Source of the DNA: an uncultured Sphingopyxis sp.
Lineage (GTDB): Bacteria > Pseudomonadota > Alphaproteobacteria > Sphingomonadales > Sphingomonadaceae
Reading direction: 5' to 3'
Length of the DNA stretch: 64,000 bases
NCBI GenBank assembly: GCA_937873425.1
Contig: CALMYE010000139.1
Coordinates: 43,941 to 107,940 of the forward strand
In this document: positions 13,015 to 22,900 of the stretch, in pieces
How the letters are laid out: every line of letters begins with the position of its first letter
Position numbering within the stretch: the stretch's first letter is position 1
Translations under genes and position numbers: made by a program
Notes under the pieces: model-generated
The model's input: the letters and a program-made list of their open reading frames with translations, nothing else
Databases searched by the model: none
Told to the model about the DNA's origin: nothing

Positions 13015-16000
13015 GTGATCGCGAAACTGATAGCGCTATCCGTCCGCGCGCGCTGGGCGGTGCTCTTCCTCTTCCTCGTGATCGCGGGCCTCGGCGTCTG
13101 GCAGCTCACCAAGCTGCCGATCGACGCGGTTCCCGACATCACCAACAAGCAGGTGCAAATCAACACGATCGACCCGCGCCTTTCGCCGGTCGAAATCGAG
13201 AAGCTCGTAACCTACCCGATCGAAATCTCGCTGGCAGGCATTCCGGGGCTCGAGACAACACGCTCGATCTCGCGCAACGGCTTCAGCCAGGTGACGGCGA
13301 TTTTCACCGACGAGACCGATCTCTATTTCGCGCGCCAGCAGGTGGGTGAACGCCTGCTTCAGGCGGGCGAAAATCTGCCCGACGGCGTGCAGCCGCAAAT
13401 CGGGCCGGTGACGACGGGTCTTGGCGAAGTCGTCATGTACACCGTCGGCTACAAGAACCCAGACGGCAAGGGCGCGAAGAAGGTCGCTGGTCAGCCCGGC
13501 TGGCAGCCGGATGGCAGCTATCTGACCCCCGAGGGCGATATCCTAACCGACGAAATCGCTAAATCGGGGTATCTGCGCACGGTCCAGGACTGGATCGTGA
13601 GCCCGCAGCTGAAGTCGGTTGGCGGCGTGGCTGGCGTCGACTCGATCGGCGGCTACGAGAAAATCTACCTCGTCGGACCCCAACCCACCCCCCCCCCCCC
13701 CCCCGGCCATTTCCTCCATGAACTTTGGGGGGCGCCCGCACGGGGCAATCTCGCAGTCGGCGCCAACTATTATAACCGGGCGGGCGAAGCCTATCTCGTG
13801 CGTGTCGACGCGCGCGTGCGTTCGGTCGATGAAATCCGCAACGCCGTTGTCGCGACGCGCGGCGGGGTTCCCGTCACCGTCGGACAGCTCGCCAATGTGA
13901 AAATTGGCGGCGATCTTCGAACCGGTGCGGGCAGCATGAACGGCAAGGAGGCCGTGATCGGCACCGTGCTCATGCTGATCGGCCAGAACAGCCGCACCGT
14001 CGCCGAAGACGTCTCGGCGAAAATCGCGCAAGTGTCGAAGACCCTGCCGCCCGGCGTCGAAGTGAAGGTGGTGCTCGACCGTGCCAGCCTCGTCAATGCA
14101 ACGGTCGGAACGGTCGAGAAGAACCTCACCGAAGGCGCGCTGCTCGTGGCGGCCGCGCTCTTCTTCCTGCTCGGCAACTGGCGCGCGGCGATCATCGCGG
14201 TGCTCGTCATCCCCTTCTCCTTCCTGATGATGGCGATGGGCATGAACGCGTTCCGGGTCCCCGGTAACCTGATGAGCCTCGGCGCGCTCGACTTCGGTCT
14301 GATCGTCGACGGCGCGGTGATCATCATCGAGAACTGCTTGGCCAGATTGGCGCACCGGCAGGAACATGAAGGGAGATTGCTCAACCTTCGCGAACGTCTC
14401 GAGGAGACGATGCGCGCCAGCCAGGAGATGATCAAACCGACCGTCTTCGGCCAGGCGATCATCCTGCTCGCCTTCGCGCCGCTGCTGATGTTCACGGGCG
14501 TCGAGGGCAAGACCTTCTCGCCGATGGCCATCACCATCATGCTCGCGCTCGTCGCCGCCTTCATTCTCGCGATCACGCTTGTCCCGGCGCTCGTCGCGCT
14601 GATGATCCGCGGCAAGGTCGCGGAGAAGGAAGTCTGGGCAATCCGCAAGTCGAAGGAGCGTTATCTGCCGCTGCTCGACAAGGCGATCGCCAAGCCCTGG
14701 GCTTTCATCGCCGGTGGTTTCGCCTTCTTCCTCCTCGCCATCCCGGCGTTCGGACTGCTCGGCTCGGAATTCATTCCGCAGCTCGACGAAAAGAATATGG
14801 CCCTCGCTTCCACTCGCGTTCCGTCGGTGAGTCTCGAACAGTCTCTCGCCATGCAGCGAAACGTCGAGACGGCCATCTCGAAGCTGCCCGAAGTCGAGTT
14901 GATGTTCTCGAAGACGGGTACGGCGGAGGTAGCGACCGATCCGATGCCGCCGAACATCTCGGACGGCTTCGTGATCCTGAAGCCGCAGGATCAATGGCCG
15001 GCGGGCGTCGACTCCAAGGCCGATGTCGTCGAGCGGATCGAGAAGGCCGCTGGCGGCCAACTCGGCCAGCTCTATGAAGTAAGCCAGCCGATTGAACTTC
15101 GCTTCAACGAACTGATCGCGGGTGTCCGCGGCGACGTCGCCATCAAGCTTTACGGCGACGACCTTGACAAGATGTCGCTCGCCGCGAACGAGATGGTGAA
15201 GGTGCTCCAGGGCATCCCGGGTGCGGGCAGCGTCAAGGCTGACCAAGTCGGCGGCGCTCCCATGCTGGACGTGCAGCTCGATCGCAATGCGATCGCACGC
15301 TACGGCCTGTCGGTGCAGGAGGTGGCCGACACCGTGTCGGCCGCACTCGGTGGGCGGGAATCGGGTCTCCTTTACGAGGGCGATCGCCGGTTCGACATCA
15401 CCGTGCGCGTGCCCGATGCGACCCGCGTCAATCTCGACGACATCCGCGCGCTGCCTGTTCTCCTTCCCTCGGAAGGCGGCATCCGCGGACAAGTGCCGCT
15501 CGCTCAGGTGGCGCAGATCCGGCTGACCGAAGGGCTCAACCAGATCAGCCGCGAAAATGGCAAGCGGCGCGTCGTCGTGCAGGTGAACCTCGAGGGCCGC
15601 GATGCCGGCTCCTTCGTGGCCGAAGCGCAGGCGAAGATCGCCAATGTGAAGCTTCCGGCTGGCTATTACCTCGAATGGGGTGGCCAGTTCGAAAGCTTGC
15701 AGGCGGCGTCGAAGCGGCTCTCGATCGTGGTGCCGCTCTGCTTCGCAGGCATCTTCATCCTGCTCTACATGGCACTCGGCACCTTCGGACGCGCGACCGC
15801 CGTGTTCCTCGCGGTGCCGCTTGGGCTCGCTGGCGGCGTGTTCACGCTCGCGCTTACGGGCATCAACTTCTCGGTCTCTGCGGCAGTGGGCTTCATCTGC
15901 CTTGCCGGCGTCGCGGTGCTCAACGGTCTCGTCGTCATGACGGCGATCCGAGAGCGGCTCGAGAATGACGTCCCGCTCGCGGAGGCCATCCGCGAGGGCA

Positions 16001-16257
16001 TGACCGAGAAGATGCGCGCGGTGATCATGACCGGCTTCGTGCCCGCAATCGGCTTCGTGCCGATGGCGATTGCGACCGGCACGGGTGCCGAAGTGCAGAA
16101 GCCGCTCGCGACGACCGTCATCGGCGGCCTCATCGCGGCGACCATCCTGACGCTGCTTGTTCTCCCAGCGATCGCAAAGGTCGTTCTCGGGGCGGACTGG
16201 CAGCCGAAGTTCCTGAAGCGAAAAGCGGAGCCGGCGGCTCAGCCGGTCACGGAATAG
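13015..16257 (+). CDS. czcA: CzcA-type heavy-metal RND efflux pump (second copy), with damaged segment
   Basis: Inner-membrane RND pump of 1080 residues with the HME1-type TM4 motif [15 protein letters not shown]. It begins with GTG at 13015. Residues of about 222-245 are abnormal: where CzcA proteins have a segment like DP-K-LA-YGLS---ELVEALER-GN, this copy has QPTPPPPPG-HFLHELWGAPAR-GN, encoded by a run of 17 C and a following G run. The number of residues is exactly what the family expects and the frame is kept, so the change looks like substitution only. Either the base calls there are wrong or the pump is impaired in a porter subdomain. The rest of the protein is normal. Confidence 0.92.
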   Translation: MIAKLIALSVRARWAVLFLFLVIAGLGVWQLTKLPIDAVPDITNKQVQINTIDPRLSPVEIEKLVTYPIEISLAGIPGLETTRSISRNGFSQVTAIFTDETDLYFARQQVGERLLQAGENLPDGVQPQIGPVTTGLGEVVMYTVGYKNPDGKGAKKVAGQPGWQPDGSYLTPEGDILTDEIAKSGYLRTVQDWIVSPQLKSVGGVAGVDSIGGYEKIYLVGPQPTPPPPPGHFLHELWGAPARGNLAVGANYYNRAGEAYLVRVDARVRSVDEIRNAVVATRGGVPVTVGQLANVKIGGDLRTGAGSMNGKEAVIGTVLMLIGQNSRTVAEDVSAKIAQVSKTLPPGVEVKVVLDRASLVNATVGTVEKNLTEGALLVAAALFFLLGNWRAAIIAVLVIPFSFLMMAMGMNAFRVPGNLMSLGALDFGLIVDGAVIIIENCLARLAHRQEHEGRLLNLRERLEETMRASQEMIKPTVFGQAIILLAFAPLLMFTGVEGKTFSPMAITIMLALVAAFILAITLVPALVALMIRGKVAEKEVWAIRKSKERYLPLLDKAIAKPWAFIAGGFAFFLLAIPAFGLLGSEFIPQLDEKNMALASTRVPSVSLEQSLAMQRNVETAISKLPEVELMFSKTGTAEVATDPMPPNISDGFVILKPQDQWPAGVDSKADVVERIEKAAGGQLGQLYEVSQPIELRFNELIAGVRGDVAIKLYGDDLDKMSLAANEMVKVLQGIPGAGSVKADQVGGAPMLDVQLDRNAIARYGLSVQEVADTVSAALGGRESGLLYEGDRRFDITVRVPDATRVNLDDIRALPVLLPSEGGIRGQVPLAQVAQIRLTEGLNQISRENGKRRVVVQVNLEGRDAGSFVAEAQAKIANVKLPAGYYLEWGGQFESLQAASKRLSIVVPLCFAGIFILLYMALGTFGRATAVFLAVPLGLAGGVFTLALTGINFSVSAAVGFICLAGVAVLNGLVVMTAIRERLENDVPLAEAIREGMTEKMRAVIMTGFVPAIGFVPMAIATGTGAEVQKPLATTVIGGLIAATILTLLVLPAIAKVVLGADWQPKFLKRKAEPAAQPVTE
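13688..13704 (+). repeat. Poly-C homopolymer (17 bases) inside czcA
   Basis: Seventeen consecutive C at 13688-13704 within a coding sequence, followed about 30 bases later by TTTGGGGGG. Nothing comparable occurs elsewhere in the window. It encodes five consecutive Pro. The flanks (up to IYLVGP and from RGNLAVGANYYNR) are normal CzcA sequence. Confidence 0.9.
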
Positions 16258-16269
16258 GGAGAGACTGTC

Positions 16270-16614
16270 ATGACAAAAGCATCCAAGCTCTTGCGCATCT
16301 ACACCGACGAATCCGCCTTCTTCGGCGATCAGCGGGTTTTCGAGTTCATTGCCGAACTCGCTCGCCAGCAAAAGCTGGCAGGCGTTACGGTGCTCGAAGC
16401 GGTTCTCGGTTTCGGTCGCTCGGCGCATCTCCATCGCAAGCATGCGCTGGAGAATGACCGGGCGGTGGTGATCGAGATCATCGACGAGGAGCAGCGGCTC
16501 CGCGACTTTGCGGCGCAGCTGACCGAGATACCGGACATCGGGCTCATCACGCTCGAAGCGGTCGACATCCTCGGCGGGAAATCCGCCGCGGAGCCCCCCG
16601 ATGTTCAGAGCTGA
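16270..16614 (+). CDS. DUF190 (PII-like) protein
   Basis: The product has 114 residues and matches DUF190, a family with a PII-like ferredoxin fold often encoded beside transporters. Recognisable segments are LLRIYTDESAFFGDQRVFEFI, the GVTVLEAVLGFG stretch and VVIEIIDEEQRL. It lies 12 bases after czcA with AGGGAGAG upstream and is probably in the same operon. A regulatory role through ligand binding is family knowledge, not shown here. Confidence 0.85.
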   Translation: MTKASKLLRIYTDESAFFGDQRVFEFIAELARQQKLAGVTVLEAVLGFGRSAHLHRKHALENDRAVVIEIIDEEQRLRDFAAQLTEIPDIGLITLEAVDILGGKSAAEPPDVQS

Positions 16615-16695
16615 CCGGCATCTTGCCGGTCTACACCGCGGCGCAGGTCCCCGGCCTGCGTCGCGGACCAGCTCGCGCGAGCGAGGAGGTCTCCG

Positions 16696-17166
16696 ATGTT
16701 CTCGGTAGGCACCTCGCTCCGCTTGCCGGTCCCGATCGGGCGCGTCTGGCGTCTGCTCGTCGATATCGAGCGCTACGGCGACTGGCATCCGACGCTTCGC
16801 TTCACCGATCGCCCCGGAGATGAAGAACGCGTCGACTATGTCTACTCGCCGCGCGGACCGCGCGGGCCGGAACTGTCTGCCGAGGGCCGGATCACGGGGC
16901 TCGACTGGCTCTCTGGCTTCTCCTGGCGGACGGGTATGCGCGGCCTCCTCGTCATCGAGGAAAGCTACCGGCTCGAAAAGCTCGGGCAGGGTGTCGAGGT
17001 GACGCACCGGCTCGATTGCCGCGGTTTCTTCTCGTGGCTCGGCTATCCCTTCCTGCGCCGCGCCTGCTCGGTGTTCCTGCGCCGCTCGAACGCTGCGCTC
17101 GAAAAGCATTTCCGCCGCACGACGGTCCAGTCCCGCTACGCGCGGCCGAGCGGACGTCGCGCATGA
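16696..17166 (+). CDS. SRPBCC (START-like) family protein
   Basis: A 156-residue soluble protein with the START/SRPBCC pattern: TSLRLPVPIGRVWRLLVDIERYGDWHPTL at the N-terminus, a beta-strand middle and a C-terminal helix (FLRRACSVFLRRSNAALEKHF). These proteins bind hydrophobic ligands in a helix-grip cavity. The ligand is unknown. It follows the DUF190 gene and precedes the metal ATPase on the same strand. A second SRPBCC gene lies at 23.1 kb after the RND pump. Confidence 0.75.
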   Translation: MFSVGTSLRLPVPIGRVWRLLVDIERYGDWHPTLRFTDRPGDEERVDYVYSPRGPRGPELSAEGRITGLDWLSGFSWRTGMRGLLVIEESYRLEKLGQGVEVTHRLDCRGFFSWLGYPFLRRACSVFLRRSNAALEKHFRRTTVQSRYARPSGRRA

Positions 17167-17245
17167 TATGGAATTCGAAACCTGGCCGTCGGAGGCCCCT
17201 CTCAATCGCCCCCCTCACCACGGGCAGGGATCTCCGGCTGTCAGG

Positions 17246-17290
17246 GAGGTGCGGGAGCCGGGTCGCATCCCGCAAAGGCTCCCGCACCTC
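17246..17290 (+). promoter_or_regulatory. Long hairpin in the leader of the metal ATPase
   Basis: A perfect 14-bp stem (17246-17259 with 17277-17290) encloses a 17-base loop that itself contains GGG and CCC. Four more pairs (CAGG with CCTG) can form outside after a two-base bulge. It lies in the 190-base gap between the SRPBCC gene and the ATPase start. No T run follows, so it is either a Rho-type/structural terminator of the upstream operon or a structured leader. Confidence 0.6.
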
Positions 17291-17356
17291 ATCCTGCCGG
17301 GCGTTTCGTGTAAGTCCGGATCGCAGTGCCGATCGCCAAGAGAAAAGGATGGCATC

Positions 17357-19897
17357 ATGAGTGACCAGTTGCGGCTCGATATTCCGCTTCTCCTCCCTGA
17401 GGTCGCTGACACCGCCGACCGCTGCGTCGCGCGCCTGATGGGCGAACTCGAAGGACGCGAAGGCGTCGACAAGGTCCATGTGGTCCGCTCGAGCGACGGT
17501 TCGCTGCCGCAGCTCTGCATCCATTACCGTCCGGATATTCTCCCGCTCGAACGTGTGCGGCAGCTCGCGCGCAGCGCCGGTGCCGAGCTCACGGACCAAT
17601 ATCAACATCTCTTCTGGGACGACCTCGAAGGCGTCGGCCACGCCCGTCGCGCGCGGACGATCGGACTGAAGCTTCGCGAAATGCCGGGCGTGATCGAGGC
17701 CGAAGTCGGCGCCGCCGGTACGCTGCGCGCCGAGTTCCAGCGCTCGGAGACCTCCATCGAAACGATCAGAAAGACACTCTCGGATATGGGCGTCACACAG
17801 AAATCGGCTACCGTCGCCGCGGCTACCCCGGCACAGGCCCCCCATCAGCATGGTGATGATGGCCATGACCATGGACCGGATCATGCGCATGGGCCTGATC
17901 ACAAACATGGCCATACGGGCGAGGACAGCCACGACCATGGCCATGATCATGGCGGCATTTTCGGCGAGCGGACCGAGTTGATCTTCGCGCTGCTGTGCGG
18001 TCTCGTCCTCGGCATCGGCTTTGCGATCGAGAAGCTCGCCGCGGCACCGGAGTGGGTGCCGCTCGCATTCTATATTGCCGCTTATGGCTTCGGCGGCTGG
18101 TTTACGGTCCGCGAGGCCATCGAGAATCTGAAGCTCAAGCGCTTCGAGATCGACACGCTGATGCTCGTCGCCGCGGCCGGCGCTGCCGCGCTCGGGGCGT
18201 GGGCCGAAGGCGCGCTGCTCCTCTTCCTCTTCAGCCTCGGCCATGCGCTCGAACATTATGCCATGGGCCGCGCCAAGCGCGCGATCGAGGCGCTTGCGGA
18301 GCTGGCGCCGCAGACCGCGACGGTGAAGGATGCCGACGGGACGGCTCGCGAAGTCCCCGTCGAGCAGCTGGCGATTGGCGACACCGTCATCGTCAAGCCC
18401 AACGAGCGTCTTGCCGCCGACGGCTTCGTCGTCGTTGGCCGCACGGCGATCGATCAGGCCCCGGTGACCGGCGAGAGCGTCCCCGTCGACAAGGAACCGG
18501 TAGCCGATCGCGCGCAGGCCGCGGCAAAGCCCGATGCACTCGACGCGAAGTTTCGCGTCTTCGCGGGCACCATCAATGGCTATGGCGCGATCGAGATCGC
18601 GGTAACCCGTCTTGCGGCCGATACCACGCTCGCCAAGGTCGTGAAGATGGTGAGCGAGGCGGAAACGCAGAAATCGCCAACCCAGCGCTTCACCGACAAA
18701 TTCGAGCGCATCTTCGTGCCGAGCGTGCTCGCGCTCGTGTTCGTCCTGCTCTTCGCCTGGGTCGTTGTCGATGAGCCGTTCCGCGACAGCTTCTATCGCG
18801 CCATGGCGGTCCTCGTTGCGGCAAGCCCGTGCGCGCTCGCGATCGCGACGCCGAGCGCCGTCCTGTCGGGCGTTGCGCGGGCGGCGCGCGGCGGCGTGCT
18901 GGTCAAAGGCGGTGGCCCGCTTGAAAATCTCGGCTCGCTGACCGCGCTGGCGTTCGACAAGACGGGCACGCTCACCGAAGGAAAGCCGCGCATCACCGAC
19001 GTCTTGCCGGCCAGCGGCGTGCCGAAGGAGGAACTGCTGCGCATCGCCGTGGCGGTCGAGCGACTGAGCGATCATCCGCTTGCCGCTGCCATCGCGCGCG
19101 ATGGTGAGGCCATGCTGACGTCGACGCGCGTACCGGTAGCGGACGACCTCAACAGCCTGACGGGTCGCGGCGTCACGGCGAAGGTCGAGGGCGAGACCGT
19201 CCTGATCGGCAAGGCCGAAATGTTTGGTGCCGACGGCATCGCGCCGATCGGCGGCGAAGTGGCAGCTGCGATCGCCGGCCTCCGCGAGCAGGGCCGCACG
19301 ACGATGGTCGTTCGAATGGGCGACCGCGACCTTGGCGCGATCGGTCTGATGGACACGCCGCGCGAAGCGGCGCGCACAGCGATCGCCAAACTGCGCGAAC
19401 TCGGAATCGGCCGGATGATCATGATTTCGGGCGATCACCAGAAGGTCGCGGAATCGATTGCCGCCGAAGTCGGGATCGACGAGGCTTGGGGCGACCTTAT
19501 GCCCGACCAGAAAGTCGACGCCATTCGCGACCTCAAGGCGCAGCAGCCGGTCGCAATGGTCGGTGACGGCGTGAACGATGCGCCGGCGATGGCGAGCGCC
19601 ACCGTCGGGATCGCGATGGGCGCCGCGGGGTCCGATGTCGCCCTCGAAACCGCCGACGTCGCGCTGATGGCCGATGACCTCGCTCATCTCCCGTTCGCGA
19701 TCGGGCTCAGCCGCCAGACGCGCCGCATCATCCGCCAGAATCTGGTGGTCAGCCTCGGCGTCGTCGTGGTCCTCGTGCCGGCGACGATCTTCGGGCTCGG
19801 AATCGGTGCGGCGGTCGCGGCGCACGAAGGCTCGACCCTCGTCGTCGTCGCCAATGCGCTTCGCCTGCTCGCCTATCGCGATCGCAGCATGGGCTGA
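17357..19897 (+). CDS. P1B-4-type metal-transporting ATPase with His-rich N-terminal tail
   Basis: Heavy-metal P-type ATPase of 846 residues. The first 150 residues resemble two degenerate HMA-like domains without the CxxC pair. Residues 163-199 are a His/Asp/Gly-rich metal-binding tail. The phosphorylation site is D534 in DKTGTLT; the TGES and GDGVNDAPA motifs are present. TM6 carries S490-P491-C492 and the last membrane pair carries H823-E824-G825-S826. That SPC plus HEGS combination marks subgroup P1B-4 (Co, Fe, Zn, Cd export) rather than the CPC copper or Zn types. The ATG at 17357 has AAAAGGA upstream; a longer frame from 17168 crosses the leader hairpin. Confidence 0.92.
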   Translation: MSDQLRLDIPLLLPEVADTADRCVARLMGELEGREGVDKVHVVRSSDGSLPQLCIHYRPDILPLERVRQLARSAGAELTDQYQHLFWDDLEGVGHARRARTIGLKLREMPGVIEAEVGAAGTLRAEFQRSETSIETIRKTLSDMGVTQKSATVAAATPAQAPHQHGDDGHDHGPDHAHGPDHKHGHTGEDSHDHGHDHGGIFGERTELIFALLCGLVLGIGFAIEKLAAAPEWVPLAFYIAAYGFGGWFTVREAIENLKLKRFEIDTLMLVAAAGAAALGAWAEGALLLFLFSLGHALEHYAMGRAKRAIEALAELAPQTATVKDADGTAREVPVEQLAIGDTVIVKPNERLAADGFVVVGRTAIDQAPVTGESVPVDKEPVADRAQAAAKPDALDAKFRVFAGTINGYGAIEIAVTRLAADTTLAKVVKMVSEAETQKSPTQRFTDKFERIFVPSVLALVFVLLFAWVVVDEPFRDSFYRAMAVLVAASPCALAIATPSAVLSGVARAARGGVLVKGGGPLENLGSLTALAFDKTGTLTEGKPRITDVLPASGVPKEELLRIAVAVERLSDHPLAAAIARDGEAMLTSTRVPVADDLNSLTGRGVTAKVEGETVLIGKAEMFGADGIAPIGGEVAAAIAGLREQGRTTMVVRMGDRDLGAIGLMDTPREAARTAIAKLRELGIGRMIMISGDHQKVAESIAAEVGIDEAWGDLMPDQKVDAIRDLKAQQPVAMVGDGVNDAPAMASATVGIAMGAAGSDVALETADVALMADDLAHLPFAIGLSRQTRRIIRQNLVVSLGVVVVLVPATIFGLGIGAAVAAHEGSTLVVVANALRLLAYRDRSMG

Positions 19898-19941
19898 GAG
19901 CGCACAGTCGCGGTGGGATCGAACCGGAAGGGGGAGAGAGG

Positions 19942-22900
19942 ATGAACTTCAAGAATATCTCGGCCTGGTCCATCCGGAACCCGATCCCGCCGCTCGTCAT
20001 GTTCTTCGGTCTGACGGTGGCGGGCATCGTCTCCTTCCTCATGATGGGGGTCCAGAGCGATCCCGACATCGATTTTCCGGGCGCCATCGTCATCATCGCC
20101 CAGCCGGGCGCCGCGCCGACCGAACTCGAAACCCAGGTCACGCAGCGCGTCGAGGCGGCGGTGCGGACGATCGAGGGGATCGACGAGCTCAATTCGACGG
20201 TTACCGAAGGCCAGTCGCAGACCTTCGTCCAGTTCGCGATCGGCACGCCGATCGACCGAGCGGTGACCGACATCCGCGACAAGATCACCCAGATCCGCAG
20301 CAACCTGCCGAACGGAATCCTCGAACCGCAGGTTATCCGCCTCTCGACCTCGGGCAACACGCTTGCCTATTGGTCGGCCTCGGCCACCGACATGACGCTC
20401 GAGGAATTGAGCTGGTATGTCGATAATGTCGTCGCGAAGCGGCTGATCGCGGTCCCCGGCATGGGCGACGCCTATCGACGGGGCGGGGTCAGCCGCGAAA
20501 TCCGCGTCATCCTCAACCCCGAGCGAATGCGTGCCTATGGCCTCACCGCTGCCGCGGTGAACACCCAGCTCGTCCAGCTCAACGTCAATGCGGCCGGCGG
20601 CCGGATGGAGGTCGCGGGGTCCGAGCAGGCGGTGCGTATCCTCGGCAACGCCAGCAGCGCCAACGCGCTCGGCGAGACGCTGATCTCGGTCGGCACCAAC
20701 CGGACCGTGCGCCTCGCCGATATCGCCGAGGTCAAGGATCTCTACGCCGAGCAGCGCTCGGTCTCGAAGCAGGACGGGCGGCAGGTGCTGACCTTCGGCT
20801 TCGAGCGCGCCAAGGGCGCCTCGGATGTCACCGTTTACGACGCGGCGGTCGAGGAGCTGCGCAAGCTCGAGAAGGAAAACCCCAAGGTCAAATTCACCGA
20901 GCTGTTCAGCGATATCGAATATACCAAGGGCCAATATCATTCGGCGATCAATGCGATGGTCGAGGGCGCGATTCTCGCGGTCGTCGTCGTCTTCCTTTTC
21001 TTGCGCGACTGGCGTGCGACGCTGATATCCGCGCTCGCTATCCCGCTGTCGGCGGTCCCGACCTTCCTGTTCATGGACCTCATGGGCTTCTCGCTCAACA
21101 TGATGACCTTGCTCGCATTGAGCCTCGTTGCCGGCGTGCTGGTCGACGATGCGATCGTCGAGATCGAGAATATCGTGCGCCACATGCGGATGGGCAAATC
21201 GGCCTATCAGGCCTCGATCGATGCCGCCGACGAGATCGGCCTCGCGGTGCTCGCGACAACCATGACGATTGTCGCGGTGTTCCTGCCGGTCGGGCTCATG
21301 CCGGGCGTCGCCGGGCAATATTTCAAGAATTTCGGACTGACGGTCGTGGCCGCGGTGCTGATGAGCCTCGCGGTCGCGCGCATGATCACACCCATGCTCG
21401 CCGCCTACTTTCTCTCCGCGCAGGGTCCGCAAAAGCATGGCGAGGGCCCGCTGATCGACACCTATATGCGCATCTTGCGCTGGAGCCTCGATACCAGCGG
21501 GGCCGCTGCCGCGCGTGCGCGCGGCGGGCGCTGGAAATGGCTCGGTTACATCAAGGACCATCGCGTCTGGGTGGTCGGCATCGGGGTGCTGGCGCTCTTC
21601 GCGACCATTTTCAGCTTCTCGCTCCTCCCGATGACCTTCCAGCCGTCGATCGATTCCGACACGAGCCGCGTCGCCATCCAGCTCGCCCCGGGTGCAACGC
21701 TCGAACAGACCGAGGCGGTGGCCGACGAGGTGACCGATCTCATGAAGCGCGACCCGCTCGTCGAATCCGCCCTGTCGCGGATCGATGTCGGCACGGCGAC
21801 GGTCTATCTGAAATTGCGCAAGGATCGCGAGCTCACCTCGACCGAGTTCGAAAAGGACCGCGCGCCACGGCTCGCGCAGGTTCCCGATGCCCGCATCAAC
21901 TTCCAGTCACAGCATGGCGGCGGCGGCGGGAGCAGCCGCGACATCTCGATCACGCTCGGCAGCGACGACCCGAAGAAGCTCGAAGATGTCGGCAACCGGC
22001 TGCTTGCCGAAATGGCCAAGGTGAAAGAGATCCGCTCGCCGCGTGTCGAGGGCAATCTTCAGCGCCCGGAGATCGTCATTCGCCCGCGCTTCGCGCTCGC
22101 GGCGCAGCTCGGCGTCACCACCCAGGCTCTCAGCCAGTCGATCCGCGTCGCGACGCTTGGCGAGATCGACCAGAATAGCGCGAAATTCTCGCTGTCCGAC
22201 CGGCAGATACCGGTGCGCGTCGCGCTTGCGGAAACCGCGCGCGAGCGGCTCGATACGCTGCGCAACATGCCGGTTCCGACCCGGAACGGGGGAACGGTGC
22301 CGCTCTCGGTCGTGGCCGAAATCGGCTTCGGCGCCGGCCCGACCCAGATCAATCGCACCAACCAGGTGCGCCAGCTCACCATCGGGGCCGACCTTGCTCC
22401 GGGTCTCGTGACCGGTCAGGCGATGGATAAGGTCGAGGCGCTGCCGGCGCTCAAGACGCTGCCCCCCGGGGTCACGCGGCTGGTCCTCGGAAGTGCCAAG
22501 TGGCAGGCCGAGATGCTGCGCAACTTCGCGATCGCGGTCGTATCGGGGATCTTCCTCGTGCTGGCGGTCCTGATCCTGCTCTATCGCAAGATCATCCCGC
22601 CCTTCGTCAACATGGGCTCGCTTCTGCTCGCCCCGCTCGGCGGTGCGGTCGCGTTGCTGCTGACCGGCTATCCGCTCTCGCTTCCCGTGTTCATCGGCGT
22701 GCTGATGCTGCTCGGCATCGTCGGCAAGAACAGCATCCTGCTCGTCGACTTCGCGATCGAGGAAATGGCGTCCGGGGTGCCGCGCGACGAGGCGATCGTC
22801 GACGCCGGACACAAGCGCGCGCAGCCGATCCTGATGACCACGGTCGCGATGGTCGCGGGCATGATCCCGACCGCGCTGTCGCTCACCGGAGACGGCGCAT

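Noticed and set aside
13543-17205. Very long minus-strand open frame (over 1200 codons) opposite czcA and its neighbours
   Set aside because: It is the antisense shadow of czcA, DUF190 and SRPBCC genes in GC-rich DNA; the translation is Arg/Asp/His-rich without domains.
16952-19825. Long minus-strand open frame opposite the metal ATPase
   Set aside because: Antisense shadow with low-complexity translation; the plus strand encodes a full P-type ATPase with all motifs.
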